Shown piece after piece: positions 55,878-64,000 of a DNA stretch of 64,000 nt. Within the stretch, counting starts at the first letter, position 1. Each line of letters starts with the position of its first letter. Below the pieces are notes generated by a model. That model did not search any database. It had not been told where the DNA came from and was given only the letters and a program-made list of their open reading frames with translations. This stretch comes from Prosthecodimorpha staleyi. Its GTDB lineage: Bacteria > Pseudomonadota > Alphaproteobacteria > Rhizobiales > Ancalomicrobiaceae. The DNA lies in contig NZ_JAHHZF010000005.1 in the NCBI RefSeq assembly GCF_018729455.1, positions 248,001 through 312,000 of the forward strand. Direction: 5' to 3'. A program made the position numbers and the translations under genes.

Positions 55878-56951
55878 ATGGGGGGCTCCTTGTACTGTTT
55901 CATTCATGCGGGACTGCATAAGACCGGCAGCTCATCCCTGCAGGAACTCTTCTTTCAAAATGCGAAGGCGCTTCAGCAGGAAGGTATTCTCTACCCGACG
56001 CAGTCCGCGCAACATCGCCAGCATGTCATCCTCGCCAAGGCGCTTCAGACCCGCAGTCAAGACAATTCATCCGTGGTTCGCGCCTTCGAGGCCGAGATCG
56101 CGACCAAGACCCATGACGCGCTTCTCCTGTCCGCCGAGTGGATTTCGACCACCTTGCGCAAGCCGGAAGGCTCCAGGCTGGTCGAGTATGTTCGCGCGCT
56201 CGGTTACCATCCAATTGTATTCGTCTATTTGCGCCATCAACCGCAGATGATAAACTCGCAATATCTTCAAGGTGTACGGACTTTCAATTTTTCGGGTTCG
56301 CTGAGCGATTTGATCGCGCTGAAGCGCGACACCTATCCAGAGAACAAGACATTCCTTCCACAAATCGACAGGTTCGGGGACGATATCGTGTTTCGCCCGT
56401 TCAATGAAGAATTGCGCAGAAACGGCGTCGAACGCGATTTCCTGGCCGAACTGGATCGTCGGCTCAATCGCAAAGGGCGCCTCACGGCATTCGCGAACCG
56501 ATCCCAGGGCAGGCGCGAGAACGTCTCGACAGAGGGGCCGATTCTGGTCGAGGTGCTGCGCGGGTTGCGCCGGCGCGTCGAAGATGCCCTGTCGAGGCGC
56601 GAGCGCATGCTTCTGGCCCGCAAGATCGTCGCCATGTGCACGCGCCGGGTCGGACCGGAGGCGACCTATTGCGGTCTCGACACCGCGCTCGCACGAGCCA
56701 TCGAGAAGCGGCATCGGGCCGGCAACGACGCGATCGCGCGGGCCGCCTGGAACATGAGCTGGGAAGACGCCTTCGGCGCCGACATCGGACAGTCCTACCA
56801 GTGCAACGATCTGCACGTTACCCGCGACCGCGCCGGCCTGCTCGCAGCGCTTGCCATGATCGAAAGGCTCGTCACCCTGACGCCGGGCTGGATCGAAATG
56901 GCGCGCCAGCGGCAGATGCCGGAAATCGACCCCGCGATAGCATTCGCCTGA
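55878..56951 (+). CDS. Sulfotransferase-like protein
   Basis: This is a 357-residue protein. The N-terminal HAGLHKTGSSSLQELF matches the PAPS 5'-phosphosulfate loop of sulfotransferases (Lys15), and VFVYLRHQPQMINSQY matches the 3'-phosphate-binding strand with Arg. It would transfer sulfate from PAPS to a glycan or similar acceptor. The first half of the gene is visibly less GC-rich than its surroundings and uses more A/T-ending codons, suggesting transfer. The stop overlaps the next start (TGATG). Confidence 0.82.
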   Translation: MGGSLYCFIHAGLHKTGSSSLQELFFQNAKALQQEGILYPTQSAQHRQHVILAKALQTRSQDNSSVVRAFEAEIATKTHDALLLSAEWISTTLRKPEGSRLVEYVRALGYHPIVFVYLRHQPQMINSQYLQGVRTFNFSGSLSDLIALKRDTYPENKTFLPQIDRFGDDIVFRPFNEELRRNGVERDFLAELDRRLNRKGRLTAFANRSQGRRENVSTEGPILVEVLRGLRRRVEDALSRRERMLLARKIVAMCTRRVGPEATYCGLDTALARAIEKRHRAGNDAIARAAWNMSWEDAFGADIGQSYQCNDLHVTRDRAGLLAALAMIERLVTLTPGWIEMARQRQMPEIDPAIAFA

Positions 56952-58795
56952 TGCCGACCGGTCGCCCGCCTGCCCGCGACAACCCCGCCGCCGGGATCAC
57001 CGGCCGCGTCGCCCTGGTCGGATGCAACGGCTTCATCGGACGCGCGGTTACGCGGCTGCTCGGCCCGGTGCTCGGCGAGCGCCTGACCCTGGTCAACCGG
57101 TCCGAACTCGGTCCCGTCTTCGAACGCTGGGCGCCGTCCGCGCTGCGCGCGGTCGCCGACCTTGCCGAGCCCGATCGGGTCGCCGCGGCCTGCGGCGACG
57201 CGGAGACGGTCGTCGATCTTGTCGCCGATGGCACGCCGGCTTCCGTCCATGGTCTCGATCTGCGCCGGATCCATCATCTGACCGCCCTCAGATGCGACTT
57301 CCACGCCGCTCTGGCGGCGCGCCCCGGACGCCATCTGATTCTGACCTCCTCGGGCGGTGCCGTCTATGGCGAAGCCGGCGCGACGCCGGTCTCGGAGAGC
57401 CGTGCCGAGCGGCCGGCCGCCCCCTATGGTCTGCTCAAGCTGTCGATCGAACAGGGTCTCGCCCATGTCGGCCGGGCCACGGGCCTGACCTGGACCACCC
57501 TGCGGATCGCCAATCCCTACGGTCCCGGGCAGCAGGTCCGCCGCGGACAGGGTGTGGTCGCGGCCCTGGTCCAGGCTTCCCTCAACGACATCCCCTTCCA
57601 GTTGCGCGGCGACGGCGGCGAGGTGCGGGACTTCGTCCATGTCGCCGACGTCGCCGAGGCGATCGCCCTCGCGGTTCGCGTCGGCCGCGACCTGGCCGGG
57701 GAAATCATCAATATCGGCAGCGGCACCGGCCGCAGGATCGGCGACCTGATCCGCCTCGTCGAGGAAGCCGGCAGGCGTCCGATCCGGATCGAGACCATGC
57801 CGCAGATGCCCGGCGAGATCCGCAGCAACATTCTGGACATCGGCAAGGCGGGCCGCCTGCTCGGCTGGCAGCCGCATCGCTCGCTCGAAAGAACGATCCA
57901 TCTCCTGCTCACGGAGCCGACCGGCGCGACCGCGGAGGCCGCCGACGATCCGCCGACGGCCGAGGATGTGGCGCAGGTCCGCATGCCGTCGTTCCCCAGC
58001 GCCCAAGCGAAAGCCCCGCCGAAAGGGCCGCTCTGGTTCTTTCTCCACATTCCGAAGACCGCCGGCAGTTCGCTACGCTCGGAACTGGCCGGCGGCCTCG
58101 CCCCGAACGCCAATGTCACGGTTGCGCAGTCCGATAGCGGTCGGACCTTCGAGATCCGTCGCGACGCGGCCTTTGACCGCTTCCTGGCGGAGCATGCGGT
58201 GCGGCCGCTCCGCTTCGCCTCCGGACATATGCGCTGGCGGCAGGTACGCAGGCTGCCGGCCCAGGACCCGCAGGCCCGTCTGGCGACCATGCTGCGCGAC
58301 CCGGTCACCCGCGTCGTCTCGGCCTATCGGTACATGCGCACCCCCATGCATCCGCCGCATGAGGATTTCATCCGGGAATTCCCCCGGATCGAGGACTTCA
58401 TCGAACATTCGGCCCATCGGAACTACATGGCCATGTTCCTTTCCGAGTATGACGACGAGCCGGCGAGTAGCATCGCCGACCGGCTGGAATCGACCTTTGC
58501 CTTCGTGGGGCTCTACGAGGACTACAGCCTGTCGCGCGCCGTCCTGCTCAAGCTGGCCGGAGTCACCGCCGCCGAGGAAAGGCATGTCCGCAAGACGCCG
58601 GACCTGCCCGTCAACGAAGTGACGCCAAGTGCAGACCTCGAGCGCCGCATCCGAGCCCGCAACGAGCGCGATTGCGAGATCCATGCCCTCTGGCGCGATC
58701 GTCACGAACGGCGCCGGGCCGAATGGGTCGCGTTCCTGGCCGCCCCGTCGGACGCGCGTGCGCAGATGGAGATAGTGGGTGGGACGTTGCCTTGA
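56951..58795 (+). CDS. Fusion of NAD-dependent sugar epimerase/dehydratase and sulfotransferase
   Basis: This is a 614-residue two-domain protein. Residues about 18-320 are an extended SDR (VGCNGFIG cofactor loop at 23-30, SSGGAVYGE, catalytic Y159-x3-K163, GDGGEVRDFVHVADVA), as in nucleotide-sugar epimerases or dehydratases. A linker of about 35 residues leads to a sulfotransferase family 2 domain (FLHIPKTAGSSLR at 364-376 with Lys369, MLRDPVTRVVSAYRYM). One polypeptide could thus modify a nucleotide sugar and sulfate a product. The start overlaps the preceding gene by 1 bp and the end overlaps the next gene. The coding sequence is continuous, so a sequencing-error fusion is unlikely. Confidence 0.85.
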   Translation: MPTGRPPARDNPAAGITGRVALVGCNGFIGRAVTRLLGPVLGERLTLVNRSELGPVFERWAPSALRAVADLAEPDRVAAACGDAETVVDLVADGTPASVHGLDLRRIHHLTALRCDFHAALAARPGRHLILTSSGGAVYGEAGATPVSESRAERPAAPYGLLKLSIEQGLAHVGRATGLTWTTLRIANPYGPGQQVRRGQGVVAALVQASLNDIPFQLRGDGGEVRDFVHVADVAEAIALAVRVGRDLAGEIINIGSGTGRRIGDLIRLVEEAGRRPIRIETMPQMPGEIRSNILDIGKAGRLLGWQPHRSLERTIHLLLTEPTGATAEAADDPPTAEDVAQVRMPSFPSAQAKAPPKGPLWFFLHIPKTAGSSLRSELAGGLAPNANVTVAQSDSGRTFEIRRDAAFDRFLAEHAVRPLRFASGHMRWRQVRRLPAQDPQARLATMLRDPVTRVVSAYRYMRTPMHPPHEDFIREFPRIEDFIEHSAHRNYMAMFLSEYDDEPASSIADRLESTFAFVGLYEDYSLSRAVLLKLAGVTAAEERHVRKTPDLPVNEVTPSADLERRIRARNERDCEIHALWRDRHERRRAEWVAFLAAPSDARAQMEIVGGTLP

Positions 58796-61700
58796 GGATC
58801 TCCCCATTGCCTGACCGGCCGGCCTCGCTCTCCCGCGCCATCGCGACGGAACCACCGCCTGCTGCCGGCGACGGACCGGGCTCGATCGGGGGCCGGCTGC
58901 AAGCCCGGCTGCTCGCCCTGCCGCCGGCGGGCGCTCTGGTCGCCTCCGGCCGTTTCGATGCCGCCTTCTACGCCGCGGTCACGGGGCTGAGCGGCACCGC
59001 CGAGACCCTCGCTGCCCACTATCTGGAGACCGGCGCGGCCGCAGGAACGGCGCCCAGCCGGGATTTCTCCGCGGCCGACTATTGCGGCTGGTATGCCGAC
59101 GTTCCCCGCCGGCCGGCCGATGCCTTCCTGCATTTCGTGCGCCATGGCCAGTTCGAATTCCGCTGCCCGTCGCGCGCATTGGCCTGGTCCGACGGCGCGA
59201 TGATTATGGCGACGGGCCTGTTCGATTTTTCAGGCTATGCCAAATGGCGCCAGTTGGAGGATCGGTCCGCGGTCGCACTGCTCATTGACTATTCGGTTCA
59301 TGGCGCGCCCGGCGGCGTGGCGCCCTGGGCCGGCTTCGAGCCGGCCTTCGTCGCGCGCCTCTACGGCCCGCTCCTGATCGGCCATTCCAATCCGCTCGTC
59401 TTCTATCTGGCCAACCGCCATCGCCCCTGGTGCCATCCGAACGCGGCCGCCGCCGAGGAGGTCGCCCGGGCCGTGCGCGCGAGCGGCATCCTCGACGAGG
59501 CCTTCTACCGTCGGACCGTGTTGGGCGGGCGCACCGACATCGATCCGGCGCTGCATTACGCATCGGTCGGCTACATCACCGGCGCTCCGGCCGCGCGCGA
59601 TTTCGACAGCCGCGCCTACTACGCGAACAACCCGGACATTGCCGCGGCCGAGATCGACCCGGCCGTCCATTTCGCCGCCCACGGCCGGGCCGAGGGCCGG
59701 CGGGGAAGCGCGCAGCCGATCGCGCACGCCCTCGACGACGAGCGCGAGTCCGAGTCCGACGGACCGACGATCCTGATCGTCTCCCACGAGGCGAGCCGTT
59801 CCGGCGCGCCCTTCGTCGCCCTGGAACTGGTCTCGGCCTTCGCGGACCGCGCCAATGTGGTGGTCTGGCTCGGGCAGGACGGTCCCTTGCGCGCGGCCTT
59901 CGCGCGGGCCGCGGTCGACATCGTGGTCGCACCGATCGACCATGGCAGCGCGGGGGCGGTCGTCGACCACCTGAAGGCCCGCCATGCCTTCGACTTCGCG
60001 CTGGTCAACTCGGTCGTCGCCGCGCCGGCCCTGCCGGCCTTGGCCGCGCGCGGCGTGCCGGCTGTCCTCATGCTGCACGAATGCGCCGATTATGTCTTTC
60101 CGGCCGGCACCGCCGCCGCAGCGGTCGCGCGCGCCGCCGCCACCGTCGTTCCGGCCGAATTCGTCGCCGCCTCGGTGCGGGCCGAATTCGAACGGCTCGG
60201 CATGCCGTCGCTCGACCTGCCGCTGGTGGTCCGCCCGCAGGGCCGCTGCGATACCGGTCGCCAGGGCCAGGCGGCGGGAGGGCTGACGGCGGCGGAAATC
60301 CGGGCGCGGCTCGGCATCGACGACGACGCGGCGAAGCCATTCGTGGTGTTCGGCGCCGGCCGGGTGCAGCCGCGCAAGGGCGTCGAGCTCTTCATCGAGA
60401 CCGCCCACCAGTATGTCGAGGCCTACGGGCGGGACTGCCGCTTCGTCTGGGTCGGCGGCGGCTACGAGCCGCCGGACGACGCCGAATACTCGCTGCACCT
60501 CGCCGACCAGATCGCGAAATTCGGTCTCGGCGACGTGGTCTCCGTCTTCGGCGAGCAGGCTTCGCTCGCCGGCTTTTGGGCGGTCGCGGATGCCTTCCTG
60601 CTGTCCTCGCGCTTCGATCCGTACCCCAACGTGGTGCTCGACGCGCTCTGGGACGGGCTGCCGGTGGTATGCTTCGAACGCACGACCGGCGCCGCCGATC
60701 TGGTCCGGCCGGGCTCCGACGACGTCCAGGTAGTGACCTTCAAGGACCCGGCCGCCGCAGCCCGCGCGCTCGCCTCCCTTCACCCCGTCGTCGGCGCCCG
60801 CGACCGGGCCCGGCGGGCCGAGACCTGGCGGCCGCGCCTCGCCATGGCGGACTATGCGCAAGCGATCTTCACGCTCGGGATGGAGGTCTCCAGGGCCTCC
60901 CCGCCGCCGACAGTCGAAGCGCTGCCACGCTCGCTCGACGAGCGCGCCTGGTTTGCGGCCGCACAGCCGGCCTGGGCCCTGGCCGACCGGCGCGGGCCGT
61001 TCCGCAGCGATGCCGAACTGGCTGCGGATCATGCGCTGGCGATACGGCGGGCGATGCCGTCGATCGGCCGCAGCGTCGCCGCGTCGCCCGTCGTCAGACG
61101 CGCCGATGCCCGGATCGTTGCGCCCGGGGAAGACCTGGCGGTCCCGCCCGGCATGCGGGCCGGTCTGCATGTCCATCTGACGGAGAGCGCCGACCCGATC
61201 GTCCTGCTCTCGATCCTGCGCGCCCATGCGGCGATCCCGATCGCGGTGACATTCGCCAGCCGGTCCGTCGAGGAGCGCTGCCTCAATCACCTCGCCACCG
61301 TTCGGCATGTGTCGATCCCGGACGATCCGCAGGCCTTCGAGCCCCCGCGCGCCCTGCTCAGGGTGCTCGCCGCCGCCTTCGCGGGATTCGACCTGGTCGG
61401 CAGCATCGCGGTCGGGGCACCGCCGCCAGCCGTCCGCGGCCGCGCCGGTGCCGATCTGGCCTTTGCGACCGACCGGGCGGCGATCGGCGGCATCCTGGCC
61501 GCGCTCGCCGCCCCGGACGGCCCGATGCTCGCCTTCCCGCATTGGCCGGTCGGCGACGGCACCGCGGGCTGCGATCGGGTCGCCGGCCGCCTCGCCGCGA
61601 GTCTCGGCCGGCCCGAACGCCCGCGCGACGACCGGCCGCGACCGGCGACCTGGAACTTCTGGCTGGCGCCTTCACGCTGCCCGGACCTGCTTGAGCCGGC

Positions 61701-61872
61701 GCTCGGCGCGGCCGCCGCCGGACTGGTGCGCTCCGAGAACGATGCCGACCGGCAGGCCGGCTTCCTCGCCTTCCTGGCGTCGCTGGCCGATCCGCTGCGC
61801 CCGATGCTGGCGGTCGATGCCTTCGTCCACCTCCGGCGCGCGGCACCCTGCTACCTGCCGTTCGCCGGCTGA
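58792..61872 (+). CDS. Large multidomain glycosyltransferase (repeats, GT4, RgpF-like C-terminus)
   Basis: This is a 1026-residue protein. Residues about 50-315 contain repeats of the form FDxxYYxxNPDIxxAxxDPxxHFxxHGxxEGR, common at the ends of bacterial surface-glycan transferases. Residues about 320-700 are a GT-B family 4 transferase (GAGRVQPRKGVELFIE, FGEQASLAGFW, SSRFDPYPNVVLDALWDGLPVV). Residues about 780-1026 resemble the rhamnan-synthesis RgpF region (LHVHLTESADPIVLL). The start is taken as TTG 58792, overlapping the previous stop (TTGA); no ATG fits. It builds the glycan that the two upstream sulfotransferase proteins may decorate. Confidence 0.85.
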   Translation: MRISPLPDRPASLSRAIATEPPPAAGDGPGSIGGRLQARLLALPPAGALVASGRFDAAFYAAVTGLSGTAETLAAHYLETGAAAGTAPSRDFSAADYCGWYADVPRRPADAFLHFVRHGQFEFRCPSRALAWSDGAMIMATGLFDFSGYAKWRQLEDRSAVALLIDYSVHGAPGGVAPWAGFEPAFVARLYGPLLIGHSNPLVFYLANRHRPWCHPNAAAAEEVARAVRASGILDEAFYRRTVLGGRTDIDPALHYASVGYITGAPAARDFDSRAYYANNPDIAAAEIDPAVHFAAHGRAEGRRGSAQPIAHALDDERESESDGPTILIVSHEASRSGAPFVALELVSAFADRANVVVWLGQDGPLRAAFARAAVDIVVAPIDHGSAGAVVDHLKARHAFDFALVNSVVAAPALPALAARGVPAVLMLHECADYVFPAGTAAAAVARAAATVVPAEFVAASVRAEFERLGMPSLDLPLVVRPQGRCDTGRQGQAAGGLTAAEIRARLGIDDDAAKPFVVFGAGRVQPRKGVELFIETAHQYVEAYGRDCRFVWVGGGYEPPDDAEYSLHLADQIAKFGLGDVVSVFGEQASLAGFWAVADAFLLSSRFDPYPNVVLDALWDGLPVVCFERTTGAADLVRPGSDDVQVVTFKDPAAAARALASLHPVVGARDRARRAETWRPRLAMADYAQAIFTLGMEVSRASPPPTVEALPRSLDERAWFAAAQPAWALADRRGPFRSDAELAADHALAIRRAMPSIGRSVAASPVVRRADARIVAPGEDLAVPPGMRAGLHVHLTESADPIVLLSILRAHAAIPIAVTFASRSVEERCLNHLATVRHVSIPDDPQAFEPPRALLRVLAAAFAGFDLVGSIAVGAPPPAVRGRAGADLAFATDRAAIGGILAALAAPDGPMLAFPHWPVGDGTAGCDRVAGRLAASLGRPERPRDDRPRPATWNFWLAPSRCPDLLEPALGAAAAGLVRSENDADRQAGFLAFLASLADPLRPMLAVDAFVHLRRAAPCYLPFAG

Positions 61873-61894
61873 CCGGTTTCATCCGGTCTTTGTT
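61871..61894 (+). terminator. Intrinsic terminator after the glycosyltransferase gene
   Basis: GACCGG-TTTCAT-CCGGTC is followed by TTTGTT, starting within the stop codon of the glycosyltransferase gene. Confidence 0.6.
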
Positions 61895-62002
61895 CACATC
61901 CTGTCACATTGCCGCGAGCGCATGGAAAATCCCGATGGCCGTCATCGCCTTTCGGGCAGGCCCCGATAAAGTCCTGCCGCCAACAGCTTGGAGGAGCGCA
62001 GC

Positions 62003-62986
62003 ATGAGCATGGACCGTCGGGCTTTCATCACCACCAGTCTCATCGGCCTCGCCGCGGCCAGCGCCACCGGGGTGGCGACCGTGCCGGCGATGGCACAGGG
62101 AACGGCGCCCGCCCCGTCCGCTCTGAAGCCCGGTCCGGCCGCCCAGGTCTACAAGCTCGGCGATTTCGCCGTGGCGGCGCTGCATGACGGCGCTGTGCAG
62201 TTCCCGACCCCGCCGAACTTCATCCGCAACCTGTCCGACGCCGAAACCGCCGCGACCTTCGCGGCCGTCGGCCTGCCGTCCGACAAGCTGAGCCTGACCT
62301 TCACGCCGATGGTGGTCTCGACCGGCAAGAATCTGGTCCTGTTCGACACCGGCTTTGCCGACAACGGCAGCCCCACGGCCGGCCGGCTGATCGCCAATCT
62401 GGCCGCCGTCGGCATCAAGCCGGAGGATATCGACACCGTCGTGATCAGCCATTTCCACGGCGATCACATCAACGGCCTGCGCAACAAGGCCGGCACGCTC
62501 CTGTTCCCGAAGGCCGAGATCGCCGTGCCGGAGCCGGAATGGGCCTACTGGATGGACGACGCCAAGATGAGCGCCGCCCCGGACGGACTGAAGGGCAACT
62601 TCCAGAACTGCCGCCGGGTGTTCGGGGCGGAAGCCGCCAAGGTGCGCCGCTTCGGCTGGGGCAAGGAGGTCGTGCCCGGCGTGACCGCCGTACAGGCCGA
62701 CGGCCATACGCCCGGCCATACCGCCTTCCTGGTCGCCTCCGGCAAGGACCAGTTGATGTATGTCGCCGACATCACCAACAATCCGGCCATCTTCGCCAAG
62801 AATCCGGAGCTGAAGGCGATGTTCGACATGGATGCCGACCGCGCCGTCGCCACCCGCAAGGCGATCCTCGACCGCGCCGCCGCCGACAAGGTCCGCGTCG
62901 CCTTCTATCACGGCGCCTTCCCGTCGAACGGCTTCGTCACCAAGGCCGGCAACGGCTTCGACTTCACCCCCGCATTCTGGCAGTGA
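62003..62986 (+). CDS. Exported MBL-fold metallo-hydrolase (Tat signal)
   Basis: This is a 327-residue metallo-beta-lactamase-fold protein with an N-terminal Tat-like signal (DRRAFITTS, then a hydrophobic stretch and AMAQ). The zinc motif HxHxDH is complete (H150, H152, D154, H155 in SHFHGDH), with later His and Asp in GHTPGHTAF and VADITN. Relatives are lactonases, phosphodiesterases or other hydrolases, so the substrate is open; a periplasmic lactonase is plausible. ATG 62003 is chosen for its GGAGGAG ribosome site, and a terminator upstream shows an independent unit. Confidence 0.9.
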   Translation: MSMDRRAFITTSLIGLAAASATGVATVPAMAQGTAPAPSALKPGPAAQVYKLGDFAVAALHDGAVQFPTPPNFIRNLSDAETAATFAAVGLPSDKLSLTFTPMVVSTGKNLVLFDTGFADNGSPTAGRLIANLAAVGIKPEDIDTVVISHFHGDHINGLRNKAGTLLFPKAEIAVPEPEWAYWMDDAKMSAAPDGLKGNFQNCRRVFGAEAAKVRRFGWGKEVVPGVTAVQADGHTPGHTAFLVASGKDQLMYVADITNNPAIFAKNPELKAMFDMDADRAVATRKAILDRAAADKVRVAFYHGAFPSNGFVTKAGNGFDFTPAFWQ

Positions 62987-63068
62987 GGCTGCGCTGACGG
63001 ATGCCCGGGGCCGCGTCTGCGGCGCCCGGGCGTTCGGCTCTGCCCGACGCCGCCGGAACCATGTCTTC

Positions 63069-63167
63069 GGACGCTCAGCTGCGCCAGGGAAACGGGTCGT
63101 TGGACGCTCAATCGCGCCAGGGAAACGGGCCGTTGGACTCTCAGCCGCGCCAGGGAAACGGGCCATC
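63069..63167. repeat. Three-copy 33-bp tandem repeat at the end of the CYTH gene
   Basis: Units start at 63069, 63102 and 63135 and share the core GCGCCAGGGAAACGGG. The third unit contains the last codons and stop of the CYTH gene; the other two lie beyond the stop. Because 33 is a multiple of three, each unit re-encodes PFPWR and a stop in the same frame. Confidence 0.85.
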
Positions 63168-63626
63168 CTCGGCGGCGGCGAGCAGCAGGGCGGCCGAGCC
63201 GTAGCGGCGGTCATGGGTGATTTCCGGGCCGACCCAATTCGGAGGCAACACAACTGCGGCCTCGTCCCGCAATTCGATCTCGGCGATCACCAGCCCGTCG
63301 AGCGGCCCTAGGAAGACGTCGACCGTCCACAGATGCGTGCCTTCCGGGACGGCGAAGCGGACCCGTTCGATGATCGGGCCGTGACAGCGCCGCGCCAGCA
63401 TGGCGTCCGCGTCGGCGACGGGAATCTCGTACTCGAACTCGTCCCGGGCGATGCCGCTTTTCGGCCCCTTCACGGTCAGCCAGGCCGTCCGCTCGCTGCG
63501 CCGCACGCGCACCTTGTTGGTGCCGCCGCTCGACAGCAGCCCGTCGAGCAGACGCTCCGACCCACTCGCGCGTTCCCGCCAGCCGTCATGGGCGATCAGG
63601 AACTTGCGCTCGATTTCGATGGCCAT
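63141..63626 (-). CDS. CYTH domain protein (triphosphate-binding tunnel fold)
   Basis: This is a 161-residue single CYTH domain. The N-terminal signature E4-x-E6-x-K8 (MAIEIERKFL) is intact, followed by KVRVRRSERTAWLTVKGPKSG, EFEYEIP and LIxAEIELRDE-type acidic and basic residues that line the tunnel and bind divalent metal. Members hydrolyse inorganic tripolyphosphate or thiamine triphosphate, or make cAMP; the short, domain-only form fits a triphosphatase. The C-terminal codons are part of a 33-bp tandem repeat. Confidence 0.9.
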   Translation of the reverse strand: MAIEIERKFLIAHDGWRERASGSERLLDGLLSSGGTNKVRVRRSERTAWLTVKGPKSGIARDEFEYEIPVADADAMLARRCHGPIIERVRFAVPEGTHLWTVDVFLGPLDGLVIAEIELRDEAAVVLPPNWVGPEITHDRRYGSAALLLAAAEDGPFPWRG

Positions 63627-64000
63627 GAACCCTCAATCCCCGTTGCGGAGAGCCGGCCTCCCGGGGCGTTGCCGTCCTGCGACGCCCGAGGGCAACGATC
63701 CGGTCCCTTCGTTCAGGACCTCGGGCCTGCGCTGCCCCTCCGCAAAATCCCGGTCTCTTGCGCTGTGTCCCCGCTTCCATTGTCACAATCAAGCTGCGGC
63801 CGGTTGCGATCGAACGCCGCGCTCGGCGCCTAGGCATTTCCCGATCGGATGCGGTCGTCCGATCGGGAAATGCGCCAGAATCGATCCCTCGAGCCGGTCC
63901 TCTGCTTCCGGATCTCTTCGATCCGGATGGGACGGACTGCGGGGTCATCCGCCCAAGGTCCGGCCGTCGCGGCGACCTGACGGCCCGGCCCCGATCGCCA
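63627..64000. other. Intergenic stretch at the right edge, no gene recognised
   Basis: No convincing coding sequence reaches the window edge on either strand. The stretch contains the inverted repeat at 63834-63873 and otherwise ordinary GC-rich sequence. Confidence 0.5.
63834..63873. repeat. 16-bp perfect inverted repeat
   Basis: GCATTTCCCGATCGGA and its exact reverse complement are separated by an 8-bp loop. No T-run follows on either strand, so it is not a standard terminator. It may be a dispersed palindromic element or a protein-binding site. Confidence 0.7.

Noticed and set aside
63069-63167. Short CRISPR-like array
   Set aside because: The three units are directly adjacent without spacers and overlap the end of a protein gene; it is a tandem repeat.

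Overview
The window is GC-rich (roughly two thirds G+C) and densely packed. It looks like the chromosome of a free-living, nitrogen-fixing alphaproteobacterium, most likely of the Hyphomicrobiales (Rhizobiales). The evidence is the conserved block of squalene-synthase-like gene, Mth938-like gene, secF, secD, yajC, DUF815 ATPase and nlpD-like gene. A NifA carrying the alphaproteobacterial C-X11-C-X19-C-X4-C signature and a nifB-fdxN-LRV-nifZ-nifT operon point the same way. No rRNA, tRNA, CRISPR array or insertion sequence was recognised.

Layout. 1-7 kb: a TerB/J-domain co-chaperone, a CDF metal exporter, the biotin-containing subunit of propionyl/acetyl-CoA carboxylase, a transglutaminase-like cysteine protease and an orphan TRAP solute receptor. 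6.7-14.1 kb: the SecDF-YajC block, including two homologues of mitochondrial complex I assembly factors, a DUF815 ATPase and a LysM/LytM lipoprotein of NlpD type. 14.3-26.9 kb: an SDR, then a nitrogen-fixation island read leftward (SIR2-like, nifT, nifZ, LRV Fe-S protein, fdxN, nifB, nifA, and an SDR-ahpD-ahpC operon). A DUF2239 gene and a two-gene cassette of a gingipain/caspase-like peptidase with a small partner lie between nifA and nifB. 27.4-37.6 kb: a dipeptide-type ABC transporter operon enclosing two amidohydrolases, divergent from a FadR-type GntR regulator and a flavin reductase-like gene. 37.7-55.7 kb: a large catabolic island of SDR, two aldehyde dehydrogenases, aldo/keto reductase, HutC-type GntR regulator, CMD-family protein, CaiB-type CoA-transferase, two GSTs, two alpha/beta hydrolases, enoyl-CoA hydratase, a Liv-type ABC transporter and an aryl-alcohol-type dehydrogenase. 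55.9-61.9 kb: three overlapping genes for sulfated surface glycans. 62-64 kb: an exported MBL-fold hydrolase and a CYTH-domain protein.

Regulation visible in the DNA. nifB and ahpC each have a sigma54 -24/-12 element, an IHF-like site 6-7 bp upstream of it and a perfect TGT-N10-ACA NifA site 64-73 bp upstream. This puts a peroxiredoxin/AhpD operon under nitrogen-fixation control. Between ahpC and the next gene is a convincing small RNA with its own promoter, three hairpins, exposed anti-Shine-Dalgarno motifs and an intrinsic terminator. In the catabolic island, five related 22-bp dyads (8-6-8 bp) lie upstream of the five transcription units, including the HutC-type regulator itself. They suggest one regulon covering import and successive oxidation, CoA activation and hydrolysis of an unidentified, perhaps aromatic or alicyclic, alcohol or acid.

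The best candidates for undescribed biology are the peptidase cassette between nifA and nifB, the NifA-controlled peroxidase operon, the five-site regulon, and the epimerase-sulfotransferase fusion with its trimodular glycosyltransferase partner.
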